Shown in pieces: positions 1-14,261 of a stretch of DNA of 64,000 nucleotides. Below the pieces are notes generated by a model. It was not told the DNA's origin. It searched no databases and saw only the letters and a list, made by a program, of their open reading frames with translations. The stretch's first letter is position 1. Every line of letters begins with the position of its first letter. Position numbers and translations under genes: made by a program. This stretch comes from Owenia fusiformis (lineage: Eukaryota; Annelida; Polychaeta; Sabellida; Oweniidae), in NCBI GenBank assembly GCA_903813345.2, contig CAIIXF020000009.1, positions 17,385,759 to 17,449,758 on the forward strand, read 5' to 3'.

Positions 1-619
1 CACACAGTGATATGATGTACAATATAGATGATATTCAACAAAGGTGATGAGCAATGCAAATAGCACTCCACACAGTGATATGATGTACAATATGGATGAT
101 ATTCTACATATATGATGAGCTATGCAAATAGCACTCCACACAGTGATATGATGTACAATATAGATGATATTCTACATAGATGATGAGCTATGCAAATAGC
201 ACTCCACACAGTGATATGATGTACAATATGGATGATATTCAATCCAGATGATGAGCTATGCAAATAGCACTCCACACAGTGATATGATGTTCAATATAGA
301 TGATATTCAATCCAGATGATGAGCGATATAAATAGCACTCCACACAGTGATATGATGTACAATATAGATGATATTCTACATAGATGATGAGCTATGCAAA
401 TAGCACTCCACACAGTGATATGATGTACAATATAGATGATATTCTACATAGATGATAAGCTATGCAAATAGCACTCAACACAGTGATATGATGTACAATA
501 CAGATGATATTCTACATAGATGATGAGCTATGCAAATAGAACTCAACACAGTGGTATGATGAATAATATAGATGATATTCAATCCAGATGATGAATGATG
601 CAAATAGCACTCAACACAG

Positions 620-3600
620 TGATATGATGAATAATATAGATGATATTCTACATAGATGATGAGCTATGCAAATAGCACTCCACACAGTGATATGATGAAT
701 AATATAGATGATATTCTACATAGATGATGAGCTATGCAAATAGCACTCCACACAGTGATATGATGAATAATATAGATGATATTCTACATAGATGATGAGC
801 TATGCAAATAGCACTCAACACAGTGGTATAATGAATAATATAGATGATATTCTACATAGATGATGAGCTATGCAAATAGCACTCCACACAGTGATATGAT
901 GTACAATATAGATGATATTCTACATAGATGATGAGCTATGCAAATAGCACTCCAGACAGTGATATGATGTTCAATATAGATGATATTCAACAAAGATGAT
1001 GAGCGATGCAAATAGCACTCAGCACAGTGATATGATGTACAAAATGATATTCAACAAAGATGATGAGCGATGTAAAAAATATTCAACACAGTGGTATGAT
1101 GTACAATATAGATGATATTCAACAAAGATGATGAGCTATGCAAATAGCACTCAACACAGTGATATGATGTACAATATAGATGATATTCAACAAAGATGAT
1201 GAGCTATGCAAATAGCACTCGATACAGTGATATGATGTACAATATAGATGATATTCAACAAAGATGATGAGCTATGCAAATAGCACTCGATACAGTGATA
1301 TGATGTACAATATAGATGATATTCAACAAAGATGATGAATGATGCAAATAGCACTCGATACAGTGATATGATGTACAATATAGATGATATTCAACATAGA
1401 TGATGAGCTATGCAAATAGCACTCGATACAGTGATATGATGTACAATATAGATGATATTCAACAAAGATGATGAATGATGCAAATAGCACTCGATACAGT
1501 AATATGATGTACAATATAGATGATATTCAACAAAGATGATGAATGATGCAAATAGCACTCGATACAGTGATATGATGTACAATATAGATGATATTCAACA
1601 CAGATGATGAGCTATGCAAATAGCACTCCACACAGTGATATGATGAATAATAAAGATGATATTCAACATAGATGATGAGCTATGCAAATAGCACTCCACA
1701 CAGTGATATGATGAATAATATAGATGATATTCTACATAGATGATGAGCTATGCAAATAGCACTCCACACAGTGATATGATGTACAATATAGATGATATTC
1801 TACATAGATGATGAGCTATGCAAATAGCACTCCACACAGTGATATGATGTTCAATATAGATGATATTCAACAAAGATGATGAGCGATGCAAATAGCACTC
1901 AGCACAGTGATATGATGTACAAAATGATATTCAACAAAGATTATGAGCGATGTAAAAAATATTCAACACAGTGGTATGATGTACAATATAGATGATATTC
2001 AACAAAGATGATGAGCTATGCAAATAGCACTTAACACAGTGATATGATGTACAATATAGATGATATTCAACAAAGATGATGAGCTATGCAAATAGCACTC
2101 GATACAGTGATATGATGTACAATATAGATGATATTCAACAAAGATGATGAGCTATGCAAATAGCACTCGATACAGTGATATGATGTACAATATAGATGAT
2201 ATTCAACAAAGATGATGAATGATGCAAATAGCACTCAACACAGTGATATGATGTACAATATAGATGATATTCAACCCAGATGATGAGCTATGCAAATAGC
2301 ACTCAACACAGTGGTATGATGTTCAATATAGATGATATCCAATCCAGATGATGAGCGATGCAAATAGCACTCAAAACAGTGATATGATGTACAATATAGA
2401 TGATATTCTACATAGATGATGAGCTATGCAAATAGCACTCAACACAGTGGTATGATGTACAATATAGATGATATTCAATCCAGATGATGAATGATGCAAA
2501 TAGCACTCAACACAGTGATATGATGAATAATATAGATGATATTCTACATAGATGATGAGCTATGCAAATAGCACTCCACACAGTGATATGATGAATAATA
2601 TAGATGATATTCTACATAGATGATAAGCTATGCAAATAGCACTCAACACAGTGGTATGATGAATAATATAGATGATATTCTACATAGATGATGAGCTATG
2701 CAAATAGCACTCCACACAGTGATATGATGTACAATATAGATGATATTCTACATAGATGATGAGCTATGCAAATAGCACTCCACACAGTGATATGATGTTC
2801 AATATAGATGATATTCAACAAAGATGATGAGCGATGCAAATAGCACTCAGCACAGTGGTATGATGTACAATATAGATGATATTCAACAAAGATGATGAGC
2901 TATGCAAATAGCACTCGATACAGTGATATGATGTACAATATAGATGATATTCAACAAAGATGATGAGCTATGCAAATAGCACTCAACACAGTGATATGAT
3001 GTACAATATAGATGATATTCAATCCAGATGATGAATGATGCAAATAGCACTCAACACAGTGATATGATGTACAATATAGATGATATTCAATCCAGATGAT
3101 GAATGATGCAAATAGCACTCAACACAGTGATATGATGTACAATGTAGATGATATTCAACAAAGATGATGAATGATGCAAATAGCACTCGATACAGTGATA
3201 TGATGTACAATATAGATGATATTCAACAAAGATGATGAGCTATGCAAATAGCACTCGATACAGTGATATGATGTACAATATAGATGATATTCAACAAAGA
3301 TGATGAATGATGCAAATAGCACTCGATACAGTGATATGATGTACAATATAGATGATATTCAACAAAGATGATGAGCTATGCAAATAGCACTCGATACAGT
3401 GATATGATGTACAATATAGATGATATTCAACAAAGATGATGAATGATGCAAATAGCACTCAACACAGTGATATGATGTACAATATAGATGATATTCAATC
3501 CAGATGATGAATGATGCAAATAGCACTCAACACAGTGATATGATGTACAATATAGATGATATTCAATCCAGATGATGAATGATGCAAATAGCACTCAACA

Positions 3601-6600
3601 CAGTGGTATGATGTACAATGTAGATGATATTCAACAAAGATGATGAATGATGCAAATAACACTCGATACAGTGATATGATGTACAATATAGATGATATTC
3701 AACAAAGATGATGAGCTATGCAAATAGCACTCGATACAGTGATATGATGTACAATATAGATGATATTCAACAAAGATGATGAATGATGCAAATAGCACTC
3801 AACACAGTGATATGATGTACAATATAGATGATATTCAATCCAGATGATGAATGATGCAAATAGCACTCAACACAGTGATATGATGTACAATATAGATGAT
3901 ATTCAATCCAGATGATGAATGATGCAAATAGCACTCAACACAGTGGTATGATGTACAATGTAGATGATATTCAACAAACATGATGAATGATGCAAATAGC
4001 ACTCGATACAGTGATATGATGTACAATATAGATGATATTCAACAAAGATGATGAGCTATGCAAATAGCACTCGATACAGTGATATGATGTACAATATAGA
4101 TGATATTCAACAAAGATGATGAATGATGCAAATAGCACTCAACACAGTGATATGATGTACAATATAGATGATATTCAATCCAGATGATGAATGATGCAAA
4201 TAGCACTCAACACAGTGGTATGATGTACAATGTAGATGATATTCAACAAAGATGATGAATGATGCAAATAGCACTTAACACAGTGATATGATGTACAATA
4301 TATATGATATTCAACAAAGATGATGAGCTATGCAAATAGCACTCAACACAGTGATATGATGTACAATATAGATGATATTCAATCCAGATGATGAGCTATG
4401 CAAATAGCACTCAACACAGTGATATGATGTACAAAATGATATTCAACAAAGATGATGAGCGATGTAAGAAACATTCAACACAGTGGTATGATGTACAATA
4501 TAGATGATATTCAACAAAGATGATGAGCTATGCAAATAGCACTCAACACAGTGATATGATGTACAATATAGATGATATTCAACAAAGATGATGAGCTATG
4601 CAAATAGCACTCAACACAGTGATATGATGTACAATATAGATGATATTCAATCCAGATGATGAGCTATGCAAATAGCACTCAACACAGTGATATGATGTAC
4701 AATATATATGATATTCAACAAAGATGATGAGCGATGCAAATAGCACTCAACACAGTGATATGATGTACAATATGATATTCAATCTAGATGATGAGCGATG
4801 TAAAAAACATTCAACACAGTGGTATGATGTACAATATAGATGATATTCAACAAAGATGATGAGCTATGCAAATAACACTCGATACAGTGATATGATGTAC
4901 AATATAGATGATATTCAACAAAGATGATGAATGATGCAAATAGCACTCAACACAGTGATATGATGTACAATATAGATGATATTCAACCCAGATGATGAGC
5001 TATGCAAATAGCACTCAACACAGTGGTATGATGTTCAATATAGATGATATTCAACAAAGATGATGAGCTATGCAAATAGCACTCGATACAGTGATATGAT
5101 GTACAATATAGATGATATTCAACAAAGATGATGAGCTATGCAAATAGCACTCGATACAGTGATATGATGTACAATATAGATGATATTCAACAAAGATGAT
5201 GAATGATGCAAATAGCACTCAACACAGTGATATGATGTACAATATAGATGATATTCAACCCAGATGATGAGCTATGCAAATAGCACTCGATACAGTGATA
5301 TGATGTACAATATAGATGATATTCAACAAAGATGATGAATGATGCAAATAGCACTCAACACAGTGATATGATGTACAATACAGATGATATTCTACATAGA
5401 TGATGAGCTATGCAAATAGCACTCAACACAGTGATATGATGTACAATACAGATGATATTCTACATAGATGATGAGCTATGCAAATAGCACTCAACACAGT
5501 GATATGATGTACAATATAGATGATATTCAACAAAGATGATGAACTATGCAAATAGCACTCAACACAGTGGTATGATGAATAATATAGATGATATTCTACA
5601 TAGATGATGAGCTATGCAAATAGCACTCCACACAGTGATATGATGTACAATATAGATGATATTCTACATAGATGATGAGCTATGCAAATAGCACTCCAGA
5701 CAGTGATATGATGAATAATATAGATGATATTCTACATAGATGATGAGCTATGCAAATAGCACTCCACACAGTGATATGATGAATAATATAGATGATATTC
5801 TACATAGATGATGAGCTATGCAAATAGCACTCAACACAGTGGTATGATGAATAATATAGATGATATTCTACATAGATGATGAGCTATGCAAATAGCACTC
5901 CACACAGTGATATGATGTACAATATAGATGATATTCTACATAGATGATGAGCTATGCAAATAGCACTCCAGACAGTGATATGATGTTCAATATAGATGAT
6001 ATTCAACAAAGATGATGAGCGATGCAAATAGCACTCAGCACAGTGATATGATGTACAAAATGATATTCAACAAAGATGATGAGCGATGTAAAAAATATTC
6101 AACACAGTGGTATGATGTACAATATAGATGATATTCAACAAAGATGATGAGCTATGCAAATAGCACTCAACACAGTGATATGATGTACAATATAGATGAT
6201 ATTCAACAAAGATGATGAGCTATGCAAATAGCACTCGATACAGTGATATGATGTACAATATAGATGATATTCAACAAAGATGATGAGCTATGCAAATAGC
6301 ACTCGATACAGTGATATGATGTACAATATAGATGATATTCAACAAAGATGATGAATGATGCAAATAGCACTCGATACAGTGATATGATGTACAATATAGA
6401 TGATATTCAACATAGATGATGAGCTATGCAAATAGCACTCGATACAGTGATATGATGTACAATATAGATGATATTCAACAAAGATGATGAATGATGCAAA
6501 TAGCACTCGATACAGTAATATGATGTACAATATAAATGATATTCAACAAAGATGATGAATGATGCAAATAGCACTCGATACAGTGATATGATGTACAATA

Positions 6601-9600
6601 TAGATGATATTCAACACAGATGATGAGCTATGCAAATAGCACTCCACACAGTGATATGATGAATAATAAAGATGATATTCAACATAGATGATGAGCTATG
6701 CAAATAGCACTCCACACAGTGATATGATGAATAATATAGATGATATTCTACATAGATGATGAGCTATGCAAATAGCACTCCACACAGTGATATGATGTAC
6801 AATATAGATGATATTCTACATAGATGATGAGCTATGCAAATAGCACTCCACACAGTGATATGATGTTCAATATAGATGATATTCAACAAAGATGATGAGC
6901 GATGCAAATAGCACTCAGCACAGTGATATGATGTACAAAATGATATTCAACAAAGATTATGAGCGATGTAAAAAATATTCAACACAGTGGTATGATGTAC
7001 AATATAGATGATATTCAACAAAGATGATGAGCTATGCAAATAGCACTTAACACAGTGATATGATGTACAATATAGATGATATTCAACAAAGATGATGAGC
7101 TATGCAAATAGCACTCGATACAGTGATATGATGTACAATATAGATGATATTCAACAAAGATGATGAGCTATGCAAATAGCACTCGATACAGTGATATGAT
7201 GTACAATATAGATGATATTCAACAAAGATGATGAATGATGCAAATAGCACTCAACACAGTGATATGATGTACAATATAGATGATATTCAACCCAGATGAT
7301 GAGCTATGCAAATAGCACTCAACACAGTGGTATGATGTTCAATATAGATGATATCCAATCCAGATGATGAGCGATGCAAATAGCACTCAAAACAGTGATA
7401 TGATGTACAATATAGATGATATTCTACATAGATGATGAGCTATGCAAATAGCACTCAACACAGTGGTATGATGTACAATATAGATGATATTCAATCCAGA
7501 TGATGAATGATGCAAATAGCACTCAACACAGTGATATGATGAATAATATAGATGATATTCTACATAGATGATGAGCTATGCAAATAGCACTCCACACAGT
7601 GATATGATGAATAATATAGATGATATTCTACATAGATGATGAGCTATGCAAATAGCACTCAACACAGTGGTATGATGAATAATATAGATGATATTCTACA
7701 TAGATGATGAGCTATGCAAATAGCACTCCACACAGTGATATGATGTACAATATAGATGATATTCTACATAGATGATGAGCTATGCAAATAGCACTCCACA
7801 CAGTGATATGATGTTCAATATAGATGATATTCAACAAAGATGATGAGCGATGCAAATAGCACTCAGCACAGTGGTATGATGTACAATATAGATGATATTC
7901 AACAAAGATGATGAGCTATGCAAATAGCACTCGATACAGTGATATGATGTACAATATAGATGATATTCAACAAAGATGATGAGCTATGCAAATAGCACTC
8001 AACACAGTGATATGATGTACAATATAGATGATATTCAATCCAGATGATGAATGATGCAAATAGCACTCAACACAGTGATATGATGTACAATATAGATGAT
8101 ATTCAATCCAGATGATGAATGATGCAAATAGCACTCAACACAGTGATATGATGTACAATGTAGATGATATTCAACAAAGATGATGAATGATGCAAATAGC
8201 ACTCGATACAGTGATATGATGTACAATATAGATGATATTCAACAAAGATGATGAGCTATGCAAATAGCACTCGATACAGTGATATGATGTACAATATAGA
8301 TGATATTCAACAAAGATGATGAATGATGCAAATAGCACTCGATACAGTGATATGATGTACAATATAGATGATATTCAACAAAGATGATGAGCTATGCAAA
8401 TAGCACTCGATACAGTGATATGATGTACAATATAGATGATATTCAACAAAGATGATGAATGATGCAAATAGCACTCAACACAGTGATATGATGTACAATA
8501 TAGATGATATTCAATCCAGATGATGAATGATGCAAATAGCACTCAACACAGTGATATGATGTACAATATAGATGATATTCAATCCAGATGATGAATGATG
8601 CAAATAGCACTCAACACAGTGGTATGATGTACAATGTAGATGATATTCAACAAAGATGATGAATGATGCAAATAGCACTCGATACAGTGATATGATGTAC
8701 AATATAGATGATATTCAACAAAGATGATGAGCTATGCAAATAGCACTCGATACAGTGATATGATGTACAATATAGATGATATTCAACAAAGATGATGAAT
8801 GATGCAAATAGCACTCAACACAGTGATATGATGTACAATATAGATGATATTCAATCCAGATGATGAATGATGCAAATAGCACTCAACACAGTGATATGAT
8901 GTACAATATAGATGATATTCAATCCAGATGATGAATGATGCAAATAGCACTCAACACAGTGGTATGATGTACAATGTAGATGATATTCAACAAACATGAT
9001 GAATGATGCAAATAGCACTCGATACAGTGATATGATGTACAATATAGATGATATTCAACAAAGATGATGAGCTATGCAAATAGCACTCGATACAGTGATA
9101 TGATGTACAATATAGATGATATTCAACAAAGATGATGAATGATGCAAATAGCACTCAACACAGTGATATGATGTACAATATAGATGATATTCAATCCAGA
9201 TGATGAATGATGCAAATAGCACTCAACACAGTGGTATGATGTACAATGTAGATGATATTCAACAAAGATGATGAATGATGCAAATAGCACTTAACACAGT
9301 GATATGATGTACAATATATATGATATTCAACAAAGATGATGAGCTATGCAAATAGCACTCAACACAGTGATATGATGTACAATATAGATGATATTCAATC
9401 CACATGATGAGCTATGCAAATAGCACTCAACACAGTGATATGATGTACAAAATGATATTCAACAAAGATGATGAGCGATGTAAGAAACATTCAACACAGT
9501 GGTATGATGTACAATATAGATGATATTCAACAAAGATGATGAGCTATGCAAATAGCACTCAACACAGTGATATGATGTACAATATAGATGATATTCAACA

Positions 9601-10580
9601 AAGATGATGAGCTATGCAAATAGCACTCAACACAGTGATATGATGTACAATATAGATGATATTCAATCCAGATGATGAGCTATGCAAATAGCACTCAACA
9701 CAGTGATATGATGTACAATATATATGATATTCAACAAAGATGATGAGCGATGCAAATAGCACTCAACACAGTGATATGATGTACAATATGATATTCAATC
9801 TAGATGATGAGCGATGTAAAAAACATTCAACACAGTGGTATGATGTACAATATAGATGATATTCAACAAAGATGATGAGCTATGCAAATAGCACTCGATA
9901 CAGTGATATGATGTACAATATAGATGATATTCAACAAAGATGATGAATGATGCAAATAGCACTCAACACAGTGATATGATGTACAATATAGATGATATTC
10001 AACCCAGATGATGAGCTATGCAAATAGCACTCAACACAGTGGTATGATGTTCAATATAGATGATATTCAACAAAGATGATGAGCTATGCAAATAGCACTC
10101 GATACAGTGATATGATGTACAATATAGATGATATTCAACAAAGATGATGAGCTATGCAAATAGCACTCGATACAGTGATATGATGTACAATATAGATGAT
10201 ATTCAACAAAGATGATGAATGATGCAAATAGCACTCAACACAGTGATATGATGTACAATATAGATGATATTCAACCCAGATGATGAGCTATGCAAATAGC
10301 ACTCGATACAGTGATATGATGTACAATATAGATGATATTCAACAAAGATGATGAATGATGCAAATAGCACTCAACACAGTGATATGATGTACAATACAGA
10401 TGATATTCTACATAGATGATGAGCTATGCAAATAGCACTCAACACAGTGATATGATGTACAATACAGATGATATTCTACATAGATGATGAGCTATGCAAA
10501 TAGCACTCAACACAGTGATATGATGTACAATATAGATGATATTCAACAAAGATGATGAACTATGCAAATAGCACTCAACA
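620..10580. repeat. Large tandem duplication inside the satellite (period 5016 bp)
   Basis: About 4.9 kb of satellite starting near 620 is repeated from about 5636 to 10580, always offset by exactly 5016 bp. Rare private variants recur at that offset: the GATTATGAG change at about 1940 and 6956, the shortened GTACAAAATG units at about 4430 and 9446, and the ACATGATGAATG change at about 3979 and 8995. The copies differ at only scattered single bases, for example near 1513/6529, 2620/7636, 3655/8671 and 4868/9884. Since 5016 is not a multiple of 68, the indel-bearing units were copied with the block. This points to a recent unequal exchange or segmental duplication; an assembly duplication is the alternative. 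Confidence 0.9.
3019..4230. repeat. Local 340-bp higher-order satellite repeat
   Basis: Within the satellite a block of five 68-bp units recurs at 340-bp spacing. The order of subtypes (two AATCCAG units, one unit with the GTACAATGTAG change, then two AACAAAG units with GATACAG starts) repeats at about 3155, 3495 and 3835, and again 5016 bp later. This is higher-order organisation like that of centromeric satellites, confined to part of the array. Confidence 0.75.
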
Positions 10581-10660
10581 CAGTGATATGATGTACAATA
10601 TGATATTTAACCCAGATGATGAATGATGGAAATAGCACTCGACACAGTGGTATGATGTAC

Positions 10661-12400
10661 AGGCCCGTAAGACACTTTTTTCCAAGGGGGGTGCGGTTTT
10701 TAGCTTACTAAAGAAAATATAAAATTGTCAATTTTTTTGTCGCGTAAATCAAATCCCGTAAGACAGAGGCGGGGGGGGGGTCAGTTACTCCCTATATTGG
10801 TTTGGAATTAACAAATGCAACTTCCAAACGTTCCAATTGTTTTGTGGGGGGTGTGAGGAGTGGTCCACTCCCCCTAGAAAATTTTACAGTTTTGAGATGC
10901 TATTTGGTGCTTTCTGGGCACTTTCAAAGTGTAAGTTTCTAAGTAGTACGCCACCACCACAAGAATAAGAGTTGAGTGATTAAAAACTGAGCATTCAGGG
11001 GGTCTGGGGGTTCTCCCCCAGGAAAATTTTGAAATTTGCTTGTATTTGGAGCAAATTTGCAACCATCTGGTACGCCTGTGCGTTATGATCCAATAAGAAT
11101 TTTTTTCAAATTCTTTTGGGGGTGTCAAAGAGGATGAGAGGGTGAAGTGGGGCGGGGTGCCAGTAGGGGAGCAAGGGGTTGTCCCCCAGAAACATTGACC
11201 ATATCAAGATGCTATTTGATGATGTCTGGGAACTTAAAAAATGTCTGAGACAATACATGAGATTCAGAATATTTATTTTGTTTTGTGGGGATGTGAGGGG
11301 TGGCTAACTCTCCTAGAAAATATTACAATTTAAAGATGATATTTGGTGCTTCTGGGCACTTTTAAAGGTATTAGTCAATAAAAACATTGAAAAACAATCA
11401 CAATTTTTTTCAAATTTTGGGGGTGTCAAAGGGGAGGAGGGGTGTCAGAGGGGGAGGTGGGGCTGGGGTGCCAGAGGGGAAGCAAGTGTTTGTCCCCCAT
11501 ATCAAAGTTTACAATATCAAGGTGCTATTTGATGAAGTTTGGGCACTTTAAAACTGTCTGTGCCTAAAAGCGCATATTTCCCAAGAAAATTTTACAATTT
11601 TAAGATGCTATTTGGTGCTTTCTGGGCACTTTCAAAATGTATGAGTCAATAAAAGAATTTGAAAAATCTCAAGTTTTTTTTTGGGGGGAGGGGGGTGTTA
11701 AGGGGGGGGGGGGCTGCCAGAGGGGGAGGTGGAGTGGGGATGCCAGAGGGCGAGTAAGTGTTAGTCTTCCAGAATCATTAACTTTATCAAGGAGCTATTT
11801 GATGATGTCTGGGCAATTTAAAAGTGTCTGAGACAATACATAAAACAAATTCAGAACTTTTCCATTGTTTTGTTTGGGGTGTGAGAGGTGGTCCCCTCCC
11901 CCTAAAAAATTTTACAATTTTACGACGCTATTTGGTGCTTTCTGGGCATTTTCAAATTGTATGAGTCAATTAAAGATTTTGAGAAAATCACATTTTTTTG
12001 GATGGGGGGGGTCAAGGGAGGCGCCAGAGGGGGGGGGGGGTTATGCAAGTGCAAGATGCAAGAGGGGAAGAAAGTCCCCCAGAAACACTAACTATATCAA
12101 GGAGCTATTTGATGATGTCTGGGCACTTTAAAAGTGTCTGAGACAAAACACTAAAACAAAAACTTTTTCATTGTTTTGTGGGGGGTGTGAGGGGTGGCCA
12201 ATACCCCTAGAAAATTTTACAATTTTAAGATGCTATTTGGTGCTTTTTGGGTACTTTCAAAGTGTATGAGTCAATGAAAAAAAATTACAAAAAAAATTAC
12301 AAAAAATTTTTTTTTTCTAATTTTTTTTTCATATTTATTTTGGGGGGTAACAAAGGGGGGTGCGGTCGCACCCATCGCACCCCCCCCCATCTGACGGCCC
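10661..12400. mobile_element. hAT-like DNA transposon remnant inserted in the satellite
   Basis: The satellite stops within a unit at ...TGATGTAC and resumes at 12401 with TGATGTACAATATAT. The intervening 1.74 kb is therefore an insertion with a 5- to 8-bp target duplication; overlap with the ends leaves the exact length unclear. The termini are inverted: AGGCCCGTAAGAC on the left, and the right end reads CAGGGCCGTCAGATG on the opposite strand. The interior is not coding. It is five degenerate copies of a roughly 300-bp module with a TAGAAAATTTTACAATTTT core (near 10875, 11313, 11583, 11902 and 12206), separated by G-rich runs such as GGGGGTGTGAGGGGTGG. CAG-type ends with a duplication of up to 8 bp fit hAT elements, but no transposase is visible. 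Confidence 0.75.
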
Positions 12401-12471
12401 TGATGTACAATATATATGATATTTAACAAAGATGATGAGCGATGAAAATGGCACTTAACACAGTGATAATA
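12401..12471. repeat. Terminal remnant of the 68-bp satellite
   Basis: One more satellite unit (TGATGTACAATATATATGAT, then GATGATGAGCGATGAAAATG and CACAGTGATAAT) lies right of the transposon. It completes the interrupted unit and marks the true right end of the satellite. Confidence 0.9.
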
Positions 12472-12949
12472 ACTAATTTCTAACACCACCTTCCCCCCTC
12501 CAATCGAGAGTCAGGACATTTCATTCATACAAAAGTCATTACAACACATGTTGAAGAAAAAATCGATACTCGTAAGAGTAATAACATCAAAAAAGGTTGT
12601 AGATAGTATGGTAGATACTAGTAGTAATAGTTAGCATAGGATTTGATCTTGTTTTTCAGATTAACTAAGATAGACATCCATTCGCAAAGCAGTTGCCACA
12701 ATACATAAAACACAATAATTCACAATGGTCATCAGGAGAAAAATATGGCTCGTAGATGAAGTTCAAAGTGAAGTATATTCAGCAATTTGTACAATGAACA
12801 AGATACTTAGCATAACTGATGTACAAGAGGATACCTCACATGGTGCACAGTATTAAAGGGAATTCCATTCAGACCATGTAGAAAACACTCAGCAACAGAA
12901 CACACAAGTCAGTGCTCTCCTCAGGACTTTTTTGTGTGGAGGACTTTGC

Positions 12950-13105
12950 TATTTTCTAGTGCAACAATTTAGTACTAGTATTTTGTAACGTTTTGTGGAA
13001 CTTTCCATGATTTTGTAATTTTTTGTGCAACTTTTCATGATTTTGTAATTTTTTGTGCAACATTTTAGAATTTTGTAATTTTTTGTTGTAATACTTTAGG
13101 AGGCA
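12950..13105. repeat. Short tandem repeat, about 37-bp units
   Basis: Roughly four diverged copies of a T-rich unit containing ATTTTGTAATTTTTTGTGCAAC (broken here by variants ending AACTTTCCATG, AACTTTTCATG and AACATTTTAG) follow one another. It is a non-coding minisatellite. Confidence 0.7.
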
Positions 13106-13828
13106 CAATCTAATTGCATTGAGGAGCATTTTGGTTTTATAAAATACATGGAGGTGCTGTGCCTCAGATATTTCAATGTGGGGAGAGCATTACAAGTAAT
13201 GAGCTACTGAACAACATGGGGAAATGTATACAAAGAGAAAAGATGTGACAGATTGTAATAATGCACTTTACCTGTGAAATCCATTGTTTTTAGATGACCT
13301 ATGTAGATCTGTGTGCCACTGAATATTCTGATTACAACAGACATTAACTAAACAGATATTCCATAGTAATAGTAGAACCCCTGTTAGATTTTCAAATTTG
13401 ATTTTCAATGAGATGACCATTCTGCTTCTGTGCACTTATTTCTTCATTTGTAACATTCTGCAGATACTTTGAGTAAACTTTGGAACTTTTATTGATCAGA
13501 AACATATCTTCTCCTGGATTAGAATTTCAATAAACCATTGAGCTTCCATTCTGGAAATAAAATCAAACATTTCAAATGTTTAATAAATTTTGGCCTAAAG
13601 CTCCTGACAGATTCATGAGCTTCTCGATAAATATACTTGCCATATTATTGCTGTAATAGCATTTGAACAATACAGGCTCTCTTTGCTCTGTAAAACACAA
13701 CATGTAAATACATTTTTAAGCCTGGATGTACTACATGTACATATAAGTTTGTTTTATTCTCCAAAAAGCTACAGTATGTATTTATTTTCCATATTTCTCT
13801 GAGAAATAGGTAAATACAAAATAAGGCA

Positions 13829-14105
13829 TTGATGCCATGGCATACCCAATGGCATAGGCTATGAGACTCCCTGTACCATCGGCTCTAGAACACTGCGTGT
13901 ATCTAAATAAATTTTGGTGAGAGGCTCAAGAACAATGTTTGTAAGGGTAGACATCTAGGCAATCACAATCTACATGAATAGTGTTCAAAATAGTGTCCAA
14001 GAGCCTATGGCACAGGGGGTGCCATAACCTATACCATAGGGTATGCACATAACCTATACCATAGGGTATGCAATGGCACTGTGCCATATTTTGTACTCAC
14101 CCCTG
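13829..14105. repeat. Palindromic repeat element
   Basis: The left side (GCCATGGCATACCCAATGG) and right side (CAATGGCACTGTGCC, ACCATAGGGTATGC) are partly inverted copies. A 25-bp segment containing AACCTATACCATAGGG is duplicated in tandem at 14023 and 14048 and is itself nearly palindromic. It looks like a small foldback MITE with uncertain ends. Confidence 0.45.
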
Positions 14106-14261
14106 AGTAACTTTCCTCATTTCCAAAGTGAGGGAATTGATTTCAAAATATCCAACTAAATATTCACAGTGAGCACTATCTATTCTAAATACTGATATTT
14201 GCCAGTTGCCACTCTATAATATACTATAGAGGATAGATGGTGCTGACTTTGTAAAAACTGT

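Larger units (their letters stand above)
1..10660. repeat. 68-bp tandem satellite array
   Basis: About 155 head-to-tail copies of a 68-bp unit fill this block and probably continue left of the window. A typical unit runs from CACACAGTGATATGATGTAC through GATGATGAGC to ATGCAAATAGCACTC. Variable positions define subtypes: CACAC, AACAC or GATAC at the start; TTCTACATAG, TTCAACAAAG or TTCAATCCAG in the middle; GAGCTATG, GAGCGATG or GAATGATG before the octamer. A few units are shortened (GTACAAAATGATATTC) or carry a diverged end (GATGTAAAAAATATTC). Because 68 is not a multiple of three, reading frames close after at most about 190 nt, so the array is not coding. Almost every unit contains the sequence ATGCAAAT. 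Confidence 0.97.

Noticed and set aside
1187-9042. Recurrent 63-codon minus-strand frames in the satellite
   Set aside because: They are the same satellite read in one frame and recur at multiples of 68 bp and at 5016 bp. Each ends where the frame cycles to a stop, and no flanking gene structure exists.
1-10660. Hammerhead ribozyme or box C/D snoRNA in the satellite unit
   Set aside because: TGATGAG followed by the GCTAT-GCAA-ATAGC stem resembles a hammerhead stem II region, and ATGATGA matches a C box. The conserved GAAA after the stem and a CTGA D box are both absent.
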